The notes below the pieces were generated by a model that saw nothing but the letters and a program-made list of their open reading frames with translations, was not told where the DNA came from and searched no databases. DNA of 64,000 nt from Meridianimarinicoccus sp. MJW13 (GTDB taxonomy: Bacteria; Pseudomonadota; Alphaproteobacteria; Rhodobacterales; Rhodobacteraceae), in the NCBI RefSeq assembly GCF_014901205.1, contig NZ_JACNMU010000004.1, forward strand, positions 62,001-126,000, in the 5' to 3' direction. Within the stretch, counting starts at the first letter, position 1. Each line of letters opens with the position of its first letter. This document shows positions 36,766 through 45,213 of this stretch, in pieces. The position numbers were made by a program, and so were the translations under genes.

Positions 36766-37120
36766 ATGAGCTATGTTCAAGGATTTCTGCTGGCCTGTCC
36801 CAGCGACAAGAAAGAGGCCTATCGCGAGTTGGCCGAAAAGTCGGCCCCGATCTTCCGCGACTACGGCGCGACCAGAATCATGGAGTGCTGGGGCGAGTCC
36901 GTTCCGGACGGCGAGGTGACGGATTTCAAGCGCGGTGAAGGCAAAGGATGACGAAACCGTCGTGTTCTCGTGGATTGAATGGCCCGACAAGGCCACCTGC
37001 GAAGCGGCCGCCCGGAAGATGGAAAGCGACGCGCGTTGGTCCGACATGCCCGAGATGTGCTTCGACGGACAGCGGATGATGTGGGCCGGGTTCGAGCCGG
37101 TGTTCGAATCGGCGGGCTAG
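36766..37120 (+). pseudogene. DUF1428 gene with a frameshift
   Basis: Two adjacent frames make one DUF1428 protein of about 118 residues. The first, from the ATG at 36766, reads MSYVQGFLLACPSDKKEAYR and so on to TDFKR, then runs into a stop at 36951. The second continues as VKAKDDETVVFSWIEWPDKA and MPFDGKRM-like CFDGQRMMWAGFEPVFE to 37120. The break is at a CGCG tract near 36930-36937, where one CG appears missing. It may be a true mutation or a sequencing error. The gene follows the TetR-VOC pair. Confidence 0.85.
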
Positions 37121-37250
37121 GCACCCCCCCTGTGCGCCGCTGCCGGGATTGGTCTGACCGGGCCATCAGCCGGGTTCTTCCTGAAAAGGGCCGGTTGAAC
37201 CTTTCGGAAACTGATGAAAGTTTGCGCGCATCTCACCCGGAGGCGCGGAT

Positions 37251-38399
37251 TTGCAGATTCTGAAGTCACTTGGCCCTGCTGTCGCGCGGGTGTCGGCCTT
37301 CGAGGCCATGCGGGCCGGCCTGGGGGCGCTGATCGGCCTTGGGTTGACCGGGCTGTTCCTGCTGTCGCCCCAGATTGACACCGAACTGGGCCTGTACCTG
37401 GTGGCGCCCTTCGGCGCGTCTTCGGTGCTGCTGTTCGCGGTACCCAACAGCCCTCTGGCGCAGCCCTGGTCCGCCATCGTCGGCAATACGGTCGCGGCCA
37501 TCGTCGGCGTGGCTGTCTGCCTGTCGGTGCCGGACCCGGCCCTGCGGATCGCATTGGCCGTGGGTCTTGCGATCACGGCCACCATCCTGTGCCGGGCCGT
37601 ACATCCGCCCGCCGGGGCCGTTGCAATGACAGCGGCCATGTCCCCAGAGGCCATTGCCCAACAGGGGTTCTGGTTCGCGCTGGTGCCCATCGCTGTGGGA
37701 ACTATTGCCCTGGTGGTGATGGCGGCGATCTATGCACGGCTGACGGGCCGCCGTTACCCCTTTCGGCAGTTCGACGATCAAAGCAAGTTTGGAACCGATG
37801 ACCGCAACCCGACCGAGCGCCTGGGCCTGTCGGAGGAAGAACTGACGGCCATCCTGGAACGCTACAGCCAGTCCTTCAACCTCGGGGTCGAGGATCTGGC
37901 CCGGCTGATCGGCGCGGCGGAACTGCAGGCTGCCACGCATTCCTCGGGCCCCCTGACCGCGCAGGACATCATGTCTCGCAACCTGGTCACGGTCGGCCCG
38001 GACTCGGCCCTGGGCGAGATCGCGGACCTGTTCCGACAGCATCGTTTCACCTCGATCCCGGTGGTCGAAAACAACCAGACCTTCCTGGGCGTCATCTTTC
38101 AGATGCACCTCATCACACAGGCCCGCACCGATGCCCTGCGCCTACACCGAGGTTATGGCGCCGCGCTGCGCCGATTGCTGGATCGCGACCGGGACAAGCC
38201 GGTGTTGGCAGGTGACATCATGAGCGTGGCGGGCCCGCGCGCGTCCACCAACACGCCGATCGGCGCGCTTCTGCCAATGATGGCGGATGGCGATACCGAT
38301 GCGGTCCCGGTCATCGAAGACGGCAACATCGTCGGCATCGTGACGCGCACCGACCTGGTGGCCGCGCTGGCCCGGCGGGCCGCACGCAGCCCCCATTGA
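37251..38399 (+). CDS. HPP-family membrane protein with two CBS domains
   Basis: The 382-aa protein starts at a TTG with GGAGG seven bases upstream. Four TM helices (about residues 20-165) include PFGASSVLLFAVP and the name-giving HPPAGA. A C-terminal pair of CBS domains (about 235-290 and 315-375, AQDIMSRNLVTVGPD, AGDIMSVAGPRASTNTPIG) may sense adenine nucleotides. Plant and cyanobacterial HPP proteins have been linked to nitrite transport, which is suggestive beside a nitrite-respiration cluster on the same replicon, but is unproven here. It ends exactly where the convergent MFS gene ends. Confidence 0.93.
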   Translation: MQILKSLGPAVARVSAFEAMRAGLGALIGLGLTGLFLLSPQIDTELGLYLVAPFGASSVLLFAVPNSPLAQPWSAIVGNTVAAIVGVAVCLSVPDPALRIALAVGLAITATILCRAVHPPAGAVAMTAAMSPEAIAQQGFWFALVPIAVGTIALVVMAAIYARLTGRRYPFRQFDDQSKFGTDDRNPTERLGLSEEELTAILERYSQSFNLGVEDLARLIGAAELQAATHSSGPLTAQDIMSRNLVTVGPDSALGEIADLFRQHRFTSIPVVENNQTFLGVIFQMHLITQARTDALRLHRGYGAALRRLLDRDRDKPVLAGDIMSVAGPRASTNTPIGALLPMMADGDTDAVPVIEDGNIVGIVTRTDLVAALARRAARSPH

Positions 38400-39581
38400 T
38401 CATTCAAGGTCCGGAAGCAGGACCGTCAGGAAGCCAAGGCACAACAGCAGGGATAGGAAGCCAAAGACCTGTTGTATGCCGATCTGGTCCGCCAGCGCGC
38501 CAAGCGCCGCCGCACCAAGCGCCCCGACCCCGAACGCAAAGCCAAAGACGAAGCCCGCGACCATCCCGACTTTCTGTGGCATCAACTCTTGCGCAAAGAC
38601 CACGATGGCCGAGAATGCCGACGACAGCACCAGCCCCACGACGACGCTCAGGCCGACCGCAGCCCACAGTGGCGTGAACGGCAACACGATCGCAAAGGGG
38701 AGCGCGCCGACAATCGAGCCCCAGATCACCTTCTTGCGGCCGATGCGATCCCCGACAGGCCCGCCGAAAAAAGTGCCAAACGCGACAGCCGCCAGGAAAA
38801 CGAACAGGAATCCCTGCGCCTGCGGCACCTCCAGTCCGAATTTTTCGATCAGGAAAAAGGTGTAGTAGCTTTTGAAGGTCTCGATATAGACGAACTTGCT
38901 CAGCAGCAGCGCCCCCAGGACCGCGAACGCGATGACAAGACGCTTGCGCGGCAAGCCAGGGCCGACCGCCGGAGGGGCCCCGGCAGCCTGCATCAGGCGC
39001 TGATGCTCGGTGAACCAACGGGCGACCCACAGCAGGATCACGACCGCGCAGACCGCGAGCAGCCCGAACCAGGCCGTGGTGGCCTGCCCCAGAGGCAGCA
39101 CGATCAGCGCCGCCGCCAGCGGTCCAAGCGCCGTGCCGGTGTTGCCACCGACCTGGAAGCTGGATTGCGCAAATCCCAGCTTGCCGCCCGAAGCCATGCG
39201 GCACACCCGCGAAGCCTCGGGGTGAAACAGCGCCGAGCCAAGCCCCAGAACGGCGGCCGCGCCAAGCAAGGCGGCAAACGATCCGGCCGTTGCCAGCAGA
39301 ACGATCCCGATGGCCACGACTCCCATGGACACGGCCAGGGAATAGGGCTTGGGCCGCAGGTCGCCATACAGCCCAAGGACGGGTTGCAGGATGCAGGCGG
39401 TGATCTGCTGAGCCAGCGTCAGCAGGCCCAGTTGGAAGTAGCTCAGCGCGTATTGCGATTTCAGCACCGGGTAGAGCGCGGGCAGAAGAAACTGGATCAG
39501 GTCGTTGATCAGATGCGTGCCGCTCACCGCGAGGATGACGGAATAGGATGTCGGCAGGACCGCCGTGCGTTGTGTAATCAT
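38400..39581 (-). CDS. fsr: MFS exporter, fosmidomycin-resistance type
   Basis: The 393-aa protein has about 12 TM helices. Family signs are SYSVILAVSGTHLINDLIQFLLPALYPVL at the start (Fsr-like GTHLINDL), SALFHPEASR and SSFQVGGNTGTALGPL. Fsr proteins export fosmidomycin and related compounds; the natural substrate here is unknown. The start at 39581 removes a non-family extension. It is divergent from a LysR regulator that probably controls it. Confidence 0.92.
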   Translation of the reverse strand: MITQRTAVLPTSYSVILAVSGTHLINDLIQFLLPALYPVLKSQYALSYFQLGLLTLAQQITACILQPVLGLYGDLRPKPYSLAVSMGVVAIGIVLLATAGSFAALLGAAAVLGLGSALFHPEASRVCRMASGGKLGFAQSSFQVGGNTGTALGPLAAALIVLPLGQATTAWFGLLAVCAVVILLWVARWFTEHQRLMQAAGAPPAVGPGLPRKRLVIAFAVLGALLLSKFVYIETFKSYYTFFLIEKFGLEVPQAQGFLFVFLAAVAFGTFFGGPVGDRIGRKKVIWGSIVGALPFAIVLPFTPLWAAVGLSVVVGLVLSSAFSAIVVFAQELMPQKVGMVAGFVFGFAFGVGALGAAALGALADQIGIQQVFGFLSLLLCLGFLTVLLPDLE

Positions 39582-39679
39582 GGTTGGCCTCGACGTGAGT
39601 CGGTACCGCCTTGTACCGGAAATGAACAGCAACCGTCAGAATACAGGTTTTTCCCGCGGTTTCGCGCCAGATCGAAACG

Positions 39680-39703
39680 CTGTATGCTTTAGAAAAACTA
39701 CAG
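39680..39703. promoter_or_regulatory. CTGTA-N14-TACAG dyad between fsr and lysR genes
   Basis: An interrupted dyad with a T-rich core lies just upstream of the LysR-type start, in the 129-bp divergent gap. LysR proteins bind such T...A dyads, so it is a plausible site. The arms are only five bases. Confidence 0.3.
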
Positions 39704-39710
39704 TCTCTGA

Positions 39711-40586
39711 ATGCTCAAAAGTCGCAGGAACGTGCCCCCGATGAACGCCCTTCGAACTTTCGAAGTGGCGGGCCGTCGTCTTAACTTCCGCGCTGCCTCG
39801 GAAGAGCTCGGCGTGTCCCAAGGCGCTGTCGCACAACAGATTCGCTTGCTGGAAGATCACCTTGGCCAGACCCTGTTCACGCGTCTGCCGCGCGGTGTTG
39901 CCCTGACATCGCGCGGTGCCGCCTATCACGCCGAGGTCAACCGCGCCTTCGACATTCTGCGAGAGGCAACAGATCTGCTGAACGATGCCGGTGGAAGCCT
40001 CACGATCAGTGTAACGCCGACCTTCGCCACCAAGCTCTTGATTCCAAGCCTGCCGTCCCTGAACGCCGTTCTGCCCGGCGTCGAGATCCGCACCATCGCA
40101 ACCGTGGCCGTGACGGATTTCGACCGTGACCGGGTGGATATCGCCATCCGGGAAGCGCGCCCGCCCTTTCCCGCGTCCCATGAGGCCCAACTGCTGTTCC
40201 GCCAGGATCTGATCCTGGTGGGCAGCCCGCATCTGCTGAAGGATCAACCAGAGCAGATGACGCCCGAGACGATCCGTGCGATGCCGCTTCTGCACGACAT
40301 GTATGGTCACTGGCAAAAGTACTTCGGGACGACAGGTCGGTTGCCCGGTCCGGTTTTCAACCAGATATCCCTGGCGCTTGATGCCGCTTTGGCCGGGCAA
40401 GGGCTGGCCATTGTCAGCCGCGCTTTCGTGCAGGGCGACCTGAAGGCGGGCCGATTGATCGAAGTCGGCGCATCCAACCATGAGCCCGATATGAATTACT
40501 ACCTTGTCAGGAAGCGATCGCGCCAGCCGCGCCGCATGGTGGATGCGGTCTGGTCATGGTGTATCGACACGTTCTCGACCCCTTGA
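39711..40586 (+). CDS. LysR-family regulator, GcvA-like
   Basis: The 291-aa protein has an N-terminal winged helix (about residues 11-70, PPMNALRTFEVAGRRLNFRAASEELGVSQGAVAQQIRLLE) and a periplasmic-binding-fold effector domain. The start at 39711 keeps the ten residues before NALRTFE that GcvA-type regulators carry. It is divergent from the MFS exporter and likely regulates it. Confidence 0.93.
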   Translation: MLKSRRNVPPMNALRTFEVAGRRLNFRAASEELGVSQGAVAQQIRLLEDHLGQTLFTRLPRGVALTSRGAAYHAEVNRAFDILREATDLLNDAGGSLTISVTPTFATKLLIPSLPSLNAVLPGVEIRTIATVAVTDFDRDRVDIAIREARPPFPASHEAQLLFRQDLILVGSPHLLKDQPEQMTPETIRAMPLLHDMYGHWQKYFGTTGRLPGPVFNQISLALDAALAGQGLAIVSRAFVQGDLKAGRLIEVGASNHEPDMNYYLVRKRSRQPRRMVDAVWSWCIDTFSTP

Positions 40587-40624
40587 GGCGGGTCTGTTGG
40601 GGTGGTGTCATGCGGGCAGCCGAA

Positions 40625-40782
40625 GCGACGGCGTTGCCCTGTGGCTGTCCGGCACCAGCCGCGACATACAGCGCGTGTTCGTCACCCACGGTCTGAAGCG
40701 CCCGCGGGTGCAGTATTCGGCAACCATCGAAGACGCGCTCACGGCCGTCGTTGACGTGGTCGACGACGGCGCCGTTGCATGA
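40625..40782 (+). pseudogene. Remnant of a SulP transporter C-terminal STAS domain
   Basis: Downstream of the LysR stop, one plus frame reads GVALWLSGTSRDIQRVFVTH, then PRVQYSATIEDALTAV, ending at a stop at 40782. This resembles the end of a STAS domain in SulP anion transporters (LVLSGL...VRRVLERAGL...PRV..A.DL..AL). No start or transmembrane part precedes it, so it is a fragment left by deletion. The match is from motif memory and should be taken as moderate. Confidence 0.45.
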
Positions 40783-40814
40783 TCTCAGCGGATGTTGCGG
40801 GCCCCGACGGCGCC

Positions 40815-41336
40815 TTACAGCGACGCCGCCGCCCGGCTGGCCTGATCGTAATGGCCTGACAACGCGCGCAGATTGCGGGCCAGTTCGCGCAGTTCTTCGC
40901 CCGACAGATCGGTCGCCGACAGACCCTCAAGAAGGCACTGGCTGCGCACATCGCGGTAAAGCTTGCACAGCGCCACCCCGTCGGGCGAGGTGCGGTAGAA
41001 CACTTCCTTGCCGCGCTTTTCCGACTCCAGCAGCCCCGCCTTCAGCAGCTTGCGCAGGGCATAGTTCACCGTGTGGCTGTCCTCGATGTTCAGCAGGAAA
41101 CAGATATCCGCCAACCGCTTGTCGCGGGCACGATGGTTGACGTTGTGCAGGATCAGGATCTCCAGCGGGCTGAGATCGGGTTGGCCGGCGGCGGCCATGC
41201 ACCGGGTTGTCCAGCGCGAGAAGGCGTTGAAGACAACGATCAGGCCAAACTCAAGCTCGGACATTTCCCAGCCGTCGCCCTCCGCCAGGTGGCGGGAGGA
41301 CACGATCCGGCGGCCGGGGGAGGTCTGCTCGCTCAT
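40815..41336 (-). CDS. Winged-helix (MarR-type) regulator
   Basis: The protein is about 173 aa, with a MarR-like winged helix (about residues 50-130: LSPLEILILHNVNHRARDKRLADICFLLNIEDSHTVNYALRKLLKAGLLESEKRGKEVFYRTSPDG). It lacks membrane or receiver parts. It is divergent from the TRAP-pxp operon, whose promoter region carries a TGACA/TGTCA dyad, so it is the likely regulator of 5-oxoproline or related uptake. An in-frame ATG three codons upstream (41345) is equally possible. Confidence 0.9.
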   Translation of the reverse strand: MSEQTSPGRRIVSSRHLAEGDGWEMSELEFGLIVVFNAFSRWTTRCMAAAGQPDLSPLEILILHNVNHRARDKRLADICFLLNIEDSHTVNYALRKLLKAGLLESEKRGKEVFYRTSPDGVALCKLYRDVRSQCLLEGLSATDLSGEELRELARNLRALSGHYDQASRAAASL

Positions 41337-41511
41337 GGGTCTCACCTCATTTCATCTTCATAATATCGGCGTTTTACAAACATTATGCCACCGATCTGTG
41401 GCCGTCTCAACCGGCGACCCCCGTGGCCGTGGTGACGGTTTCGCGACCGGGCCCGGCACCGCGCCCCGCCATTCGGCCGGAACCGCGCCCTTACGCACGC
41501 GGATAAAACGT

Positions 41512-41524
41512 TGACAATTTGTCA
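41512..41524. promoter_or_regulatory. TGACA-ATT-TGTCA dyad upstream of the TRAP operon
   Basis: A 5-bp-arm inverted repeat overlaps a TTGACA hexamer 58 bp before the first TRAP gene. It may be an operator for the divergent winged-helix regulator, placed on the -35 element. The -10 element is not clear. Confidence 0.45.
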
Positions 41525-41573
41525 GCGTAATATCAATGTGAGAGTCGAACACGACTTTCAGGGAGGAATGACA

Positions 41574-42545
41574 ATGTTCGTATCACGCTATCTGGGCGGT
41601 GCAGTGGCCGCTCTTGCCGGGCTCGTGGTGCAGGCGCAAGCCGACACCTGGGACATGCCGACGCCGTACCCGGACGCCACCTTTCACACCGTGAACATCC
41701 ACCAGTTCGCCGAAGACGTGGCCACCGCCACCGATGGCGGGCTTGAGATCAAGGTGCATTCGGCCGGGTCGCTGTTCAAGCATCCCGAGATCAGCAAGGC
41801 CGTGCGCAGCGGTCAGGTCCCCGCCGGGGAATTCTTCCTGTCGCTGCTGGCCAATGACAACCCGGCCTTCGGCATCGACTCCATGCCGTTTCTCGCCACC
41901 AACTATGACGAGGCGATGCGGCTTTGGGCAGCCCAGAAGGACGTGATCGACGGGCTGCTGGATGACCAGGGCCTGATGGCGCTTTATGCCGTGCCGTGGC
42001 CGCCGCAGGGTCTGTATACGACCAAGGAAATCAACTCGGTTGCCGACCTCGCCGGGCTGAAGTTCCGCACCTATAACGCCACGCTGGAAGAATTCGCCAA
42101 CCTGGCGGGGGCTGCCCCCACCCAGGTCGAAGTGCCGGACATTCCGCAGGCCTTCTCGACCGGCCGGGTCGAGGCGATGATCACCTCGCCGTCGACCGGG
42201 GTGAACTCGAAAGCCTGGGACTTCCTGACCCACTACACCGACATTCAGGCCTGGATCCCCAAGAACATCGTCGTGGTCAACAAGCGCGCCTTCCGCCGCC
42301 TGGATGACGCCACGCAGGCCGCCGTTCTGGAAGCCGCCGCCGCCGCCGAACAGCGCGGCTGGGAGATGAGCATGGCCGAAACCGCCGCGCAAACCGCCGT
42401 TCTGGCCGAAAACGGCATCACGGTGGTAGCGCCTTCGGACGAGCTGATGACCGGCCTGCGCGACATCGGGGCACAGATGCTGGACAACTGGACCGCCGAG
42501 GCCGGCGACTCCGGCGCGGCCCTGCTGTCGGCCTACCAGCAATAA
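41574..42545 (+). CDS. TRAP transporter substrate-binding protein (DctP family)
   Basis: The 323-aa periplasmic protein starts at the second of two close ATGs, seven bases from GGGAGG. It has a signal peptide ending near residue 22 (VVQAQA). DctP landmarks are HQFAEDVATATDGGLEIKVH, LKFRTYNATLEEFANLAGAAPTQV with the conserved Arg that binds the substrate carboxylate, and PDIPQAFSTGRVEAM. It is followed by the Q and M subunits and by pxpBCA, so the ligand may be 5-oxoproline (pyroglutamate). Confidence 0.95.
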   Translation: MFVSRYLGGAVAALAGLVVQAQADTWDMPTPYPDATFHTVNIHQFAEDVATATDGGLEIKVHSAGSLFKHPEISKAVRSGQVPAGEFFLSLLANDNPAFGIDSMPFLATNYDEAMRLWAAQKDVIDGLLDDQGLMALYAVPWPPQGLYTTKEINSVADLAGLKFRTYNATLEEFANLAGAAPTQVEVPDIPQAFSTGRVEAMITSPSTGVNSKAWDFLTHYTDIQAWIPKNIVVVNKRAFRRLDDATQAAVLEAAAAAEQRGWEMSMAETAAQTAVLAENGITVVAPSDELMTGLRDIGAQMLDNWTAEAGDSGAALLSAYQQ

Positions 42546-42609
42546 TCCAGACCAATGGTCGGGCGCACACCCGCGCCCGACCCGCCAGTCTTGCCTTGGG
42601 GGGACAGAC

Positions 42610-43158
42610 ATGCGGCCCATTCTTGATTTCACCTATCGTGCGGCCGGCGGTCTTGCGGCAGCCTTCATCCTTGCCATCGTGGTGCTGGTCTTTGCCCAGG
42701 TCAGCCTGAACCTGGCCGACAAGATCGCCGCCGCGCTGTTCGGGCAGGGCATCGGTCTGACGATCCCGTCCTACGCCGATTTCACCGGCTTCTTCCTGGC
42801 CGCCGCAACCTTCCTTGCGCTGGCATATTCGCTGCGGGAGGGCGGACATATCCGCGTGACCCTGCTGGTCGGACGCCTGCCGGACCGCGCCCGCCGCGCG
42901 GTCGAAACCCTGGTGGTGGTAATCGCCCTGGGGATGAGCGCCTTCGCAACCTGGTACGTGATCCTTCTGGTCTATGAATCCATCGAATTCGGCGATCGCA
43001 GTTCGGGCATGGTGTCGGTGCCCCTGTGGCTGCCGCAGCTTCCCGTGGCGCTGGGGCTGGCCATTCTCACCATTGCCTTGGCGGACGAATTGTTCGGCCT
43101 GCTGCGGGGCCGTCCCGCAACCTGGGAAGACAAGGGCGAAAGCCTGTTGAAGGAATAG
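42610..43158 (+). CDS. TRAP transporter small membrane subunit (DctQ family)
   Basis: The 182-aa protein has four TM helices (about residues 15-35, 55-75, 95-115 and 135-155) with SLREGGHIRVTLLVGRLP, the DctQ signature between TM2 and TM3. It pairs with the large subunit starting 10 bp downstream to form the permease. Confidence 0.95.
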   Translation: MRPILDFTYRAAGGLAAAFILAIVVLVFAQVSLNLADKIAAALFGQGIGLTIPSYADFTGFFLAAATFLALAYSLREGGHIRVTLLVGRLPDRARRAVETLVVVIALGMSAFATWYVILLVYESIEFGDRSSGMVSVPLWLPQLPVALGLAILTIALADELFGLLRGRPATWEDKGESLLKE

Positions 43159-43168
43159 GATCCAGCCC

Positions 43169-44464
43169 ATGTCAATCGCCACACTCTCCATCCTCCTGCT
43201 GGTCCTGCTGTTCGCCTTTCTGGGCGCGGGCCTTTGGGTGGCCTTTTCGCTGCTGGGTGTCGGAATGGCCGCCATGGCGCTGTTCACCGACGCGCCGCTG
43301 GGCCTTGTCATGGCCACCACCATGTGGGGGCACAGCAATTCCTGGGCGCTGGCCGCCCTGCCCCTGTTCATCTGGATGGGCGAGATCCTGTTCCGATCCC
43401 GCCTGTCCGAGGACATGTTCACCGGCCTGTCGCCGTGGATGAACCGCCTGCCGGGCCAGTTGCTGCACGTCAACGTCTTTGCCTGCGGGATCTTCGCGGC
43501 GGTCTCGGGCTCTTCCGCGGCCACCGCCGCCACCATCGGCAAGCTGTCGATCCCGGAACTGTCGCGGCGCGGTTACCCGGAACGGCTGGTCATCGGCACG
43601 CTGGCGGGTTCTGCCACGCTGGGGCTGCTGATCCCGCCGTCGATCATCCTGATCGTCTATGGCGTCGCCACCGAACAATCCATCGCGCGGCTGTTCATCG
43701 CCGGGGTGCTGCCCGGTGTCCTGCTGGTGTCGCTGTTCGTCGGCTACGTGGTGATCTGGGCGCTGCTCAATCGCGACAGCCTGCCGATGGAAGACATCGG
43801 CACCAACTTCCGCGAAAAGATCCGCCGCACCCGCCGCCTGATCCCCGTGGTGCTGCTGATCGGCGGCGTCATCGGCTCGATCTACGCCGGCATCGCCTCG
43901 CCCACCGACGCCGCTGCGGTCGGCGTGGTGCTGGCACTGGTGCTGTCGTGGAGTTCCGGCACCCTGACCCGCGACAGCTTCTTCGGCGGGCTGATGGGAG
44001 CGACGGTCACCTCCTGCATGATCGCCTTCATCCTGGCGGGCGCGTCCTTCCTGACCGTGGCCATGGGCTTTACCGGCATTCCCCGCATCCTGGCCGAATG
44101 GATCGGCTCGCTCGGGCTGTCGACCTTCACGCTTCTGGCGGCCCTGACCGTGTTCTTCGTCATCATGGGCTGCTTTCTGGACGGAATTTCGGTGGTGGTC
44201 CTGACCGCCTCGGTCATCATGCCGATGGTGCTGCAGGCCGGGATCGATCCGCTTTGGTTCGGTATCTTCCTTGTGATTGTCGTCGAGATGTCCCAGATCA
44301 CACCGCCGGTGGGCTTCAACCTGTTCGTGCTGCAATCGCTGACCGGGCGCGACATCCTTACGGTCGCCCACGCCGCGCTGCCGTTCTTCTTCCTGATGAT
44401 CCTGGCGCTTGCCATCATCTCCGTCTTCCCCGGCATCGTGACCTACCTGCCGGAGCAGATGTGA
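43169..44464 (+). CDS. TRAP transporter large permease subunit (DctM family)
   Basis: The 431-aa protein has about 12 TM helices. DctM features are GEILFRSRLSEDMFTGLSPW, SGSSAATAATIGKLSIPELSRRGY, LGLLIPPSIILIVYGV and EMSQITPPVGFNLFVLQ. It provides sodium-driven transport together with the P and Q proteins. Its stop overlaps the pxpB GTG start by four bases, tying uptake to the enzyme genes. Confidence 0.96.
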   Translation: MSIATLSILLLVLLFAFLGAGLWVAFSLLGVGMAAMALFTDAPLGLVMATTMWGHSNSWALAALPLFIWMGEILFRSRLSEDMFTGLSPWMNRLPGQLLHVNVFACGIFAAVSGSSAATAATIGKLSIPELSRRGYPERLVIGTLAGSATLGLLIPPSIILIVYGVATEQSIARLFIAGVLPGVLLVSLFVGYVVIWALLNRDSLPMEDIGTNFREKIRRTRRLIPVVLLIGGVIGSIYAGIASPTDAAAVGVVLALVLSWSSGTLTRDSFFGGLMGATVTSCMIAFILAGASFLTVAMGFTGIPRILAEWIGSLGLSTFTLLAALTVFFVIMGCFLDGISVVVLTASVIMPMVLQAGIDPLWFGIFLVIVVEMSQITPPVGFNLFVLQSLTGRDILTVAHAALPFFFLMILALAIISVFPGIVTYLPEQM

Positions 44465-45213
44465 CCGACCCGCAGCCCCCCCTTTCCCGCCGCGCGCCCG
44501 AGGTGCGCACCATCGGCATCGCCGGGATGCTGGTCAGCTTCGGTGACCGGCTGAGCGAACCGGCCAACCGCGCGGCGCTGGCCTTTCGCGCGGCGGTCGA
44601 GGCCGAAGGCTGGGACGGGGTCGAGGAAACCTCCTCTTCGCTGGTGTCGGCCTTTGTGCGGTTCGATCCGCTGCACCTGTCCCACGCTCACCTGCGCCAG
44701 CAGCTTGAGGCGTTGCTGCGCCGCCAGGACTGGTACGCCGCTGACCTGCCCACGGGCCGCCGGTTCTGGCGCATTCCCACGGTGTTCGGCACCGATCTTG
44801 CGCCGCAACTGGGCCAGGCAGCACAGGCCGCGGGGCTGAGCGAGGCCGAGGCCATCACCTCGCTGACGCAAGCCCGGGTGCGGGTTCAGACCATCGGGTT
44901 CGCCGCAGGCCAGCCCTATCTTGGCGAATTGCCAAAGGCCTGGGACATTCCGCGCCAGACCACCTTGACAAAGCGCATTCCCGTGGGCGCGCTGGCGGTG
45001 GCGATCCGTCAACTGGTGCTGTTCTCGGTCGCGACGCCGACCGGCTGGCAGCACGTGGGACAAACCGCGATCCGGCTGTTTCAGCCCGAAGTCCCGGACC
45101 CCTTCCTGCTGCGCCCCGGTGACGAGGTGCAATTCGTGTCCACCGACGCCGAAGCCCTGGCCACCATGCGAAACGACCCGCACGGCGGCGCGAAATGCGA
45201 GGCGATCACATGA
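44461..45213 (+). CDS. pxpB: 5-oxoprolinase subunit PxpB
   Basis: The 250-aa protein belongs to the KipI/carboxyltransferase subdomain C-D family (YbgJ). Motifs include TIGIAGMLVSFGDRLSEPAN, SSLVSAFVRFDPL and IGFAAGQPYLGELP. GTG overlaps the dctM stop. With PxpC and PxpA it forms the ATP-dependent prokaryotic 5-oxoprolinase that opens pyroglutamate to glutamate. Confidence 0.94.
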   Translation: MTDPQPPLSRRAPEVRTIGIAGMLVSFGDRLSEPANRAALAFRAAVEAEGWDGVEETSSSLVSAFVRFDPLHLSHAHLRQQLEALLRRQDWYAADLPTGRRFWRIPTVFGTDLAPQLGQAAQAAGLSEAEAITSLTQARVRVQTIGFAAGQPYLGELPKAWDIPRQTTLTKRIPVGALAVAIRQLVLFSVATPTGWQHVGQTAIRLFQPEVPDPFLLRPGDEVQFVSTDAEALATMRNDPHGGAKCEAIT

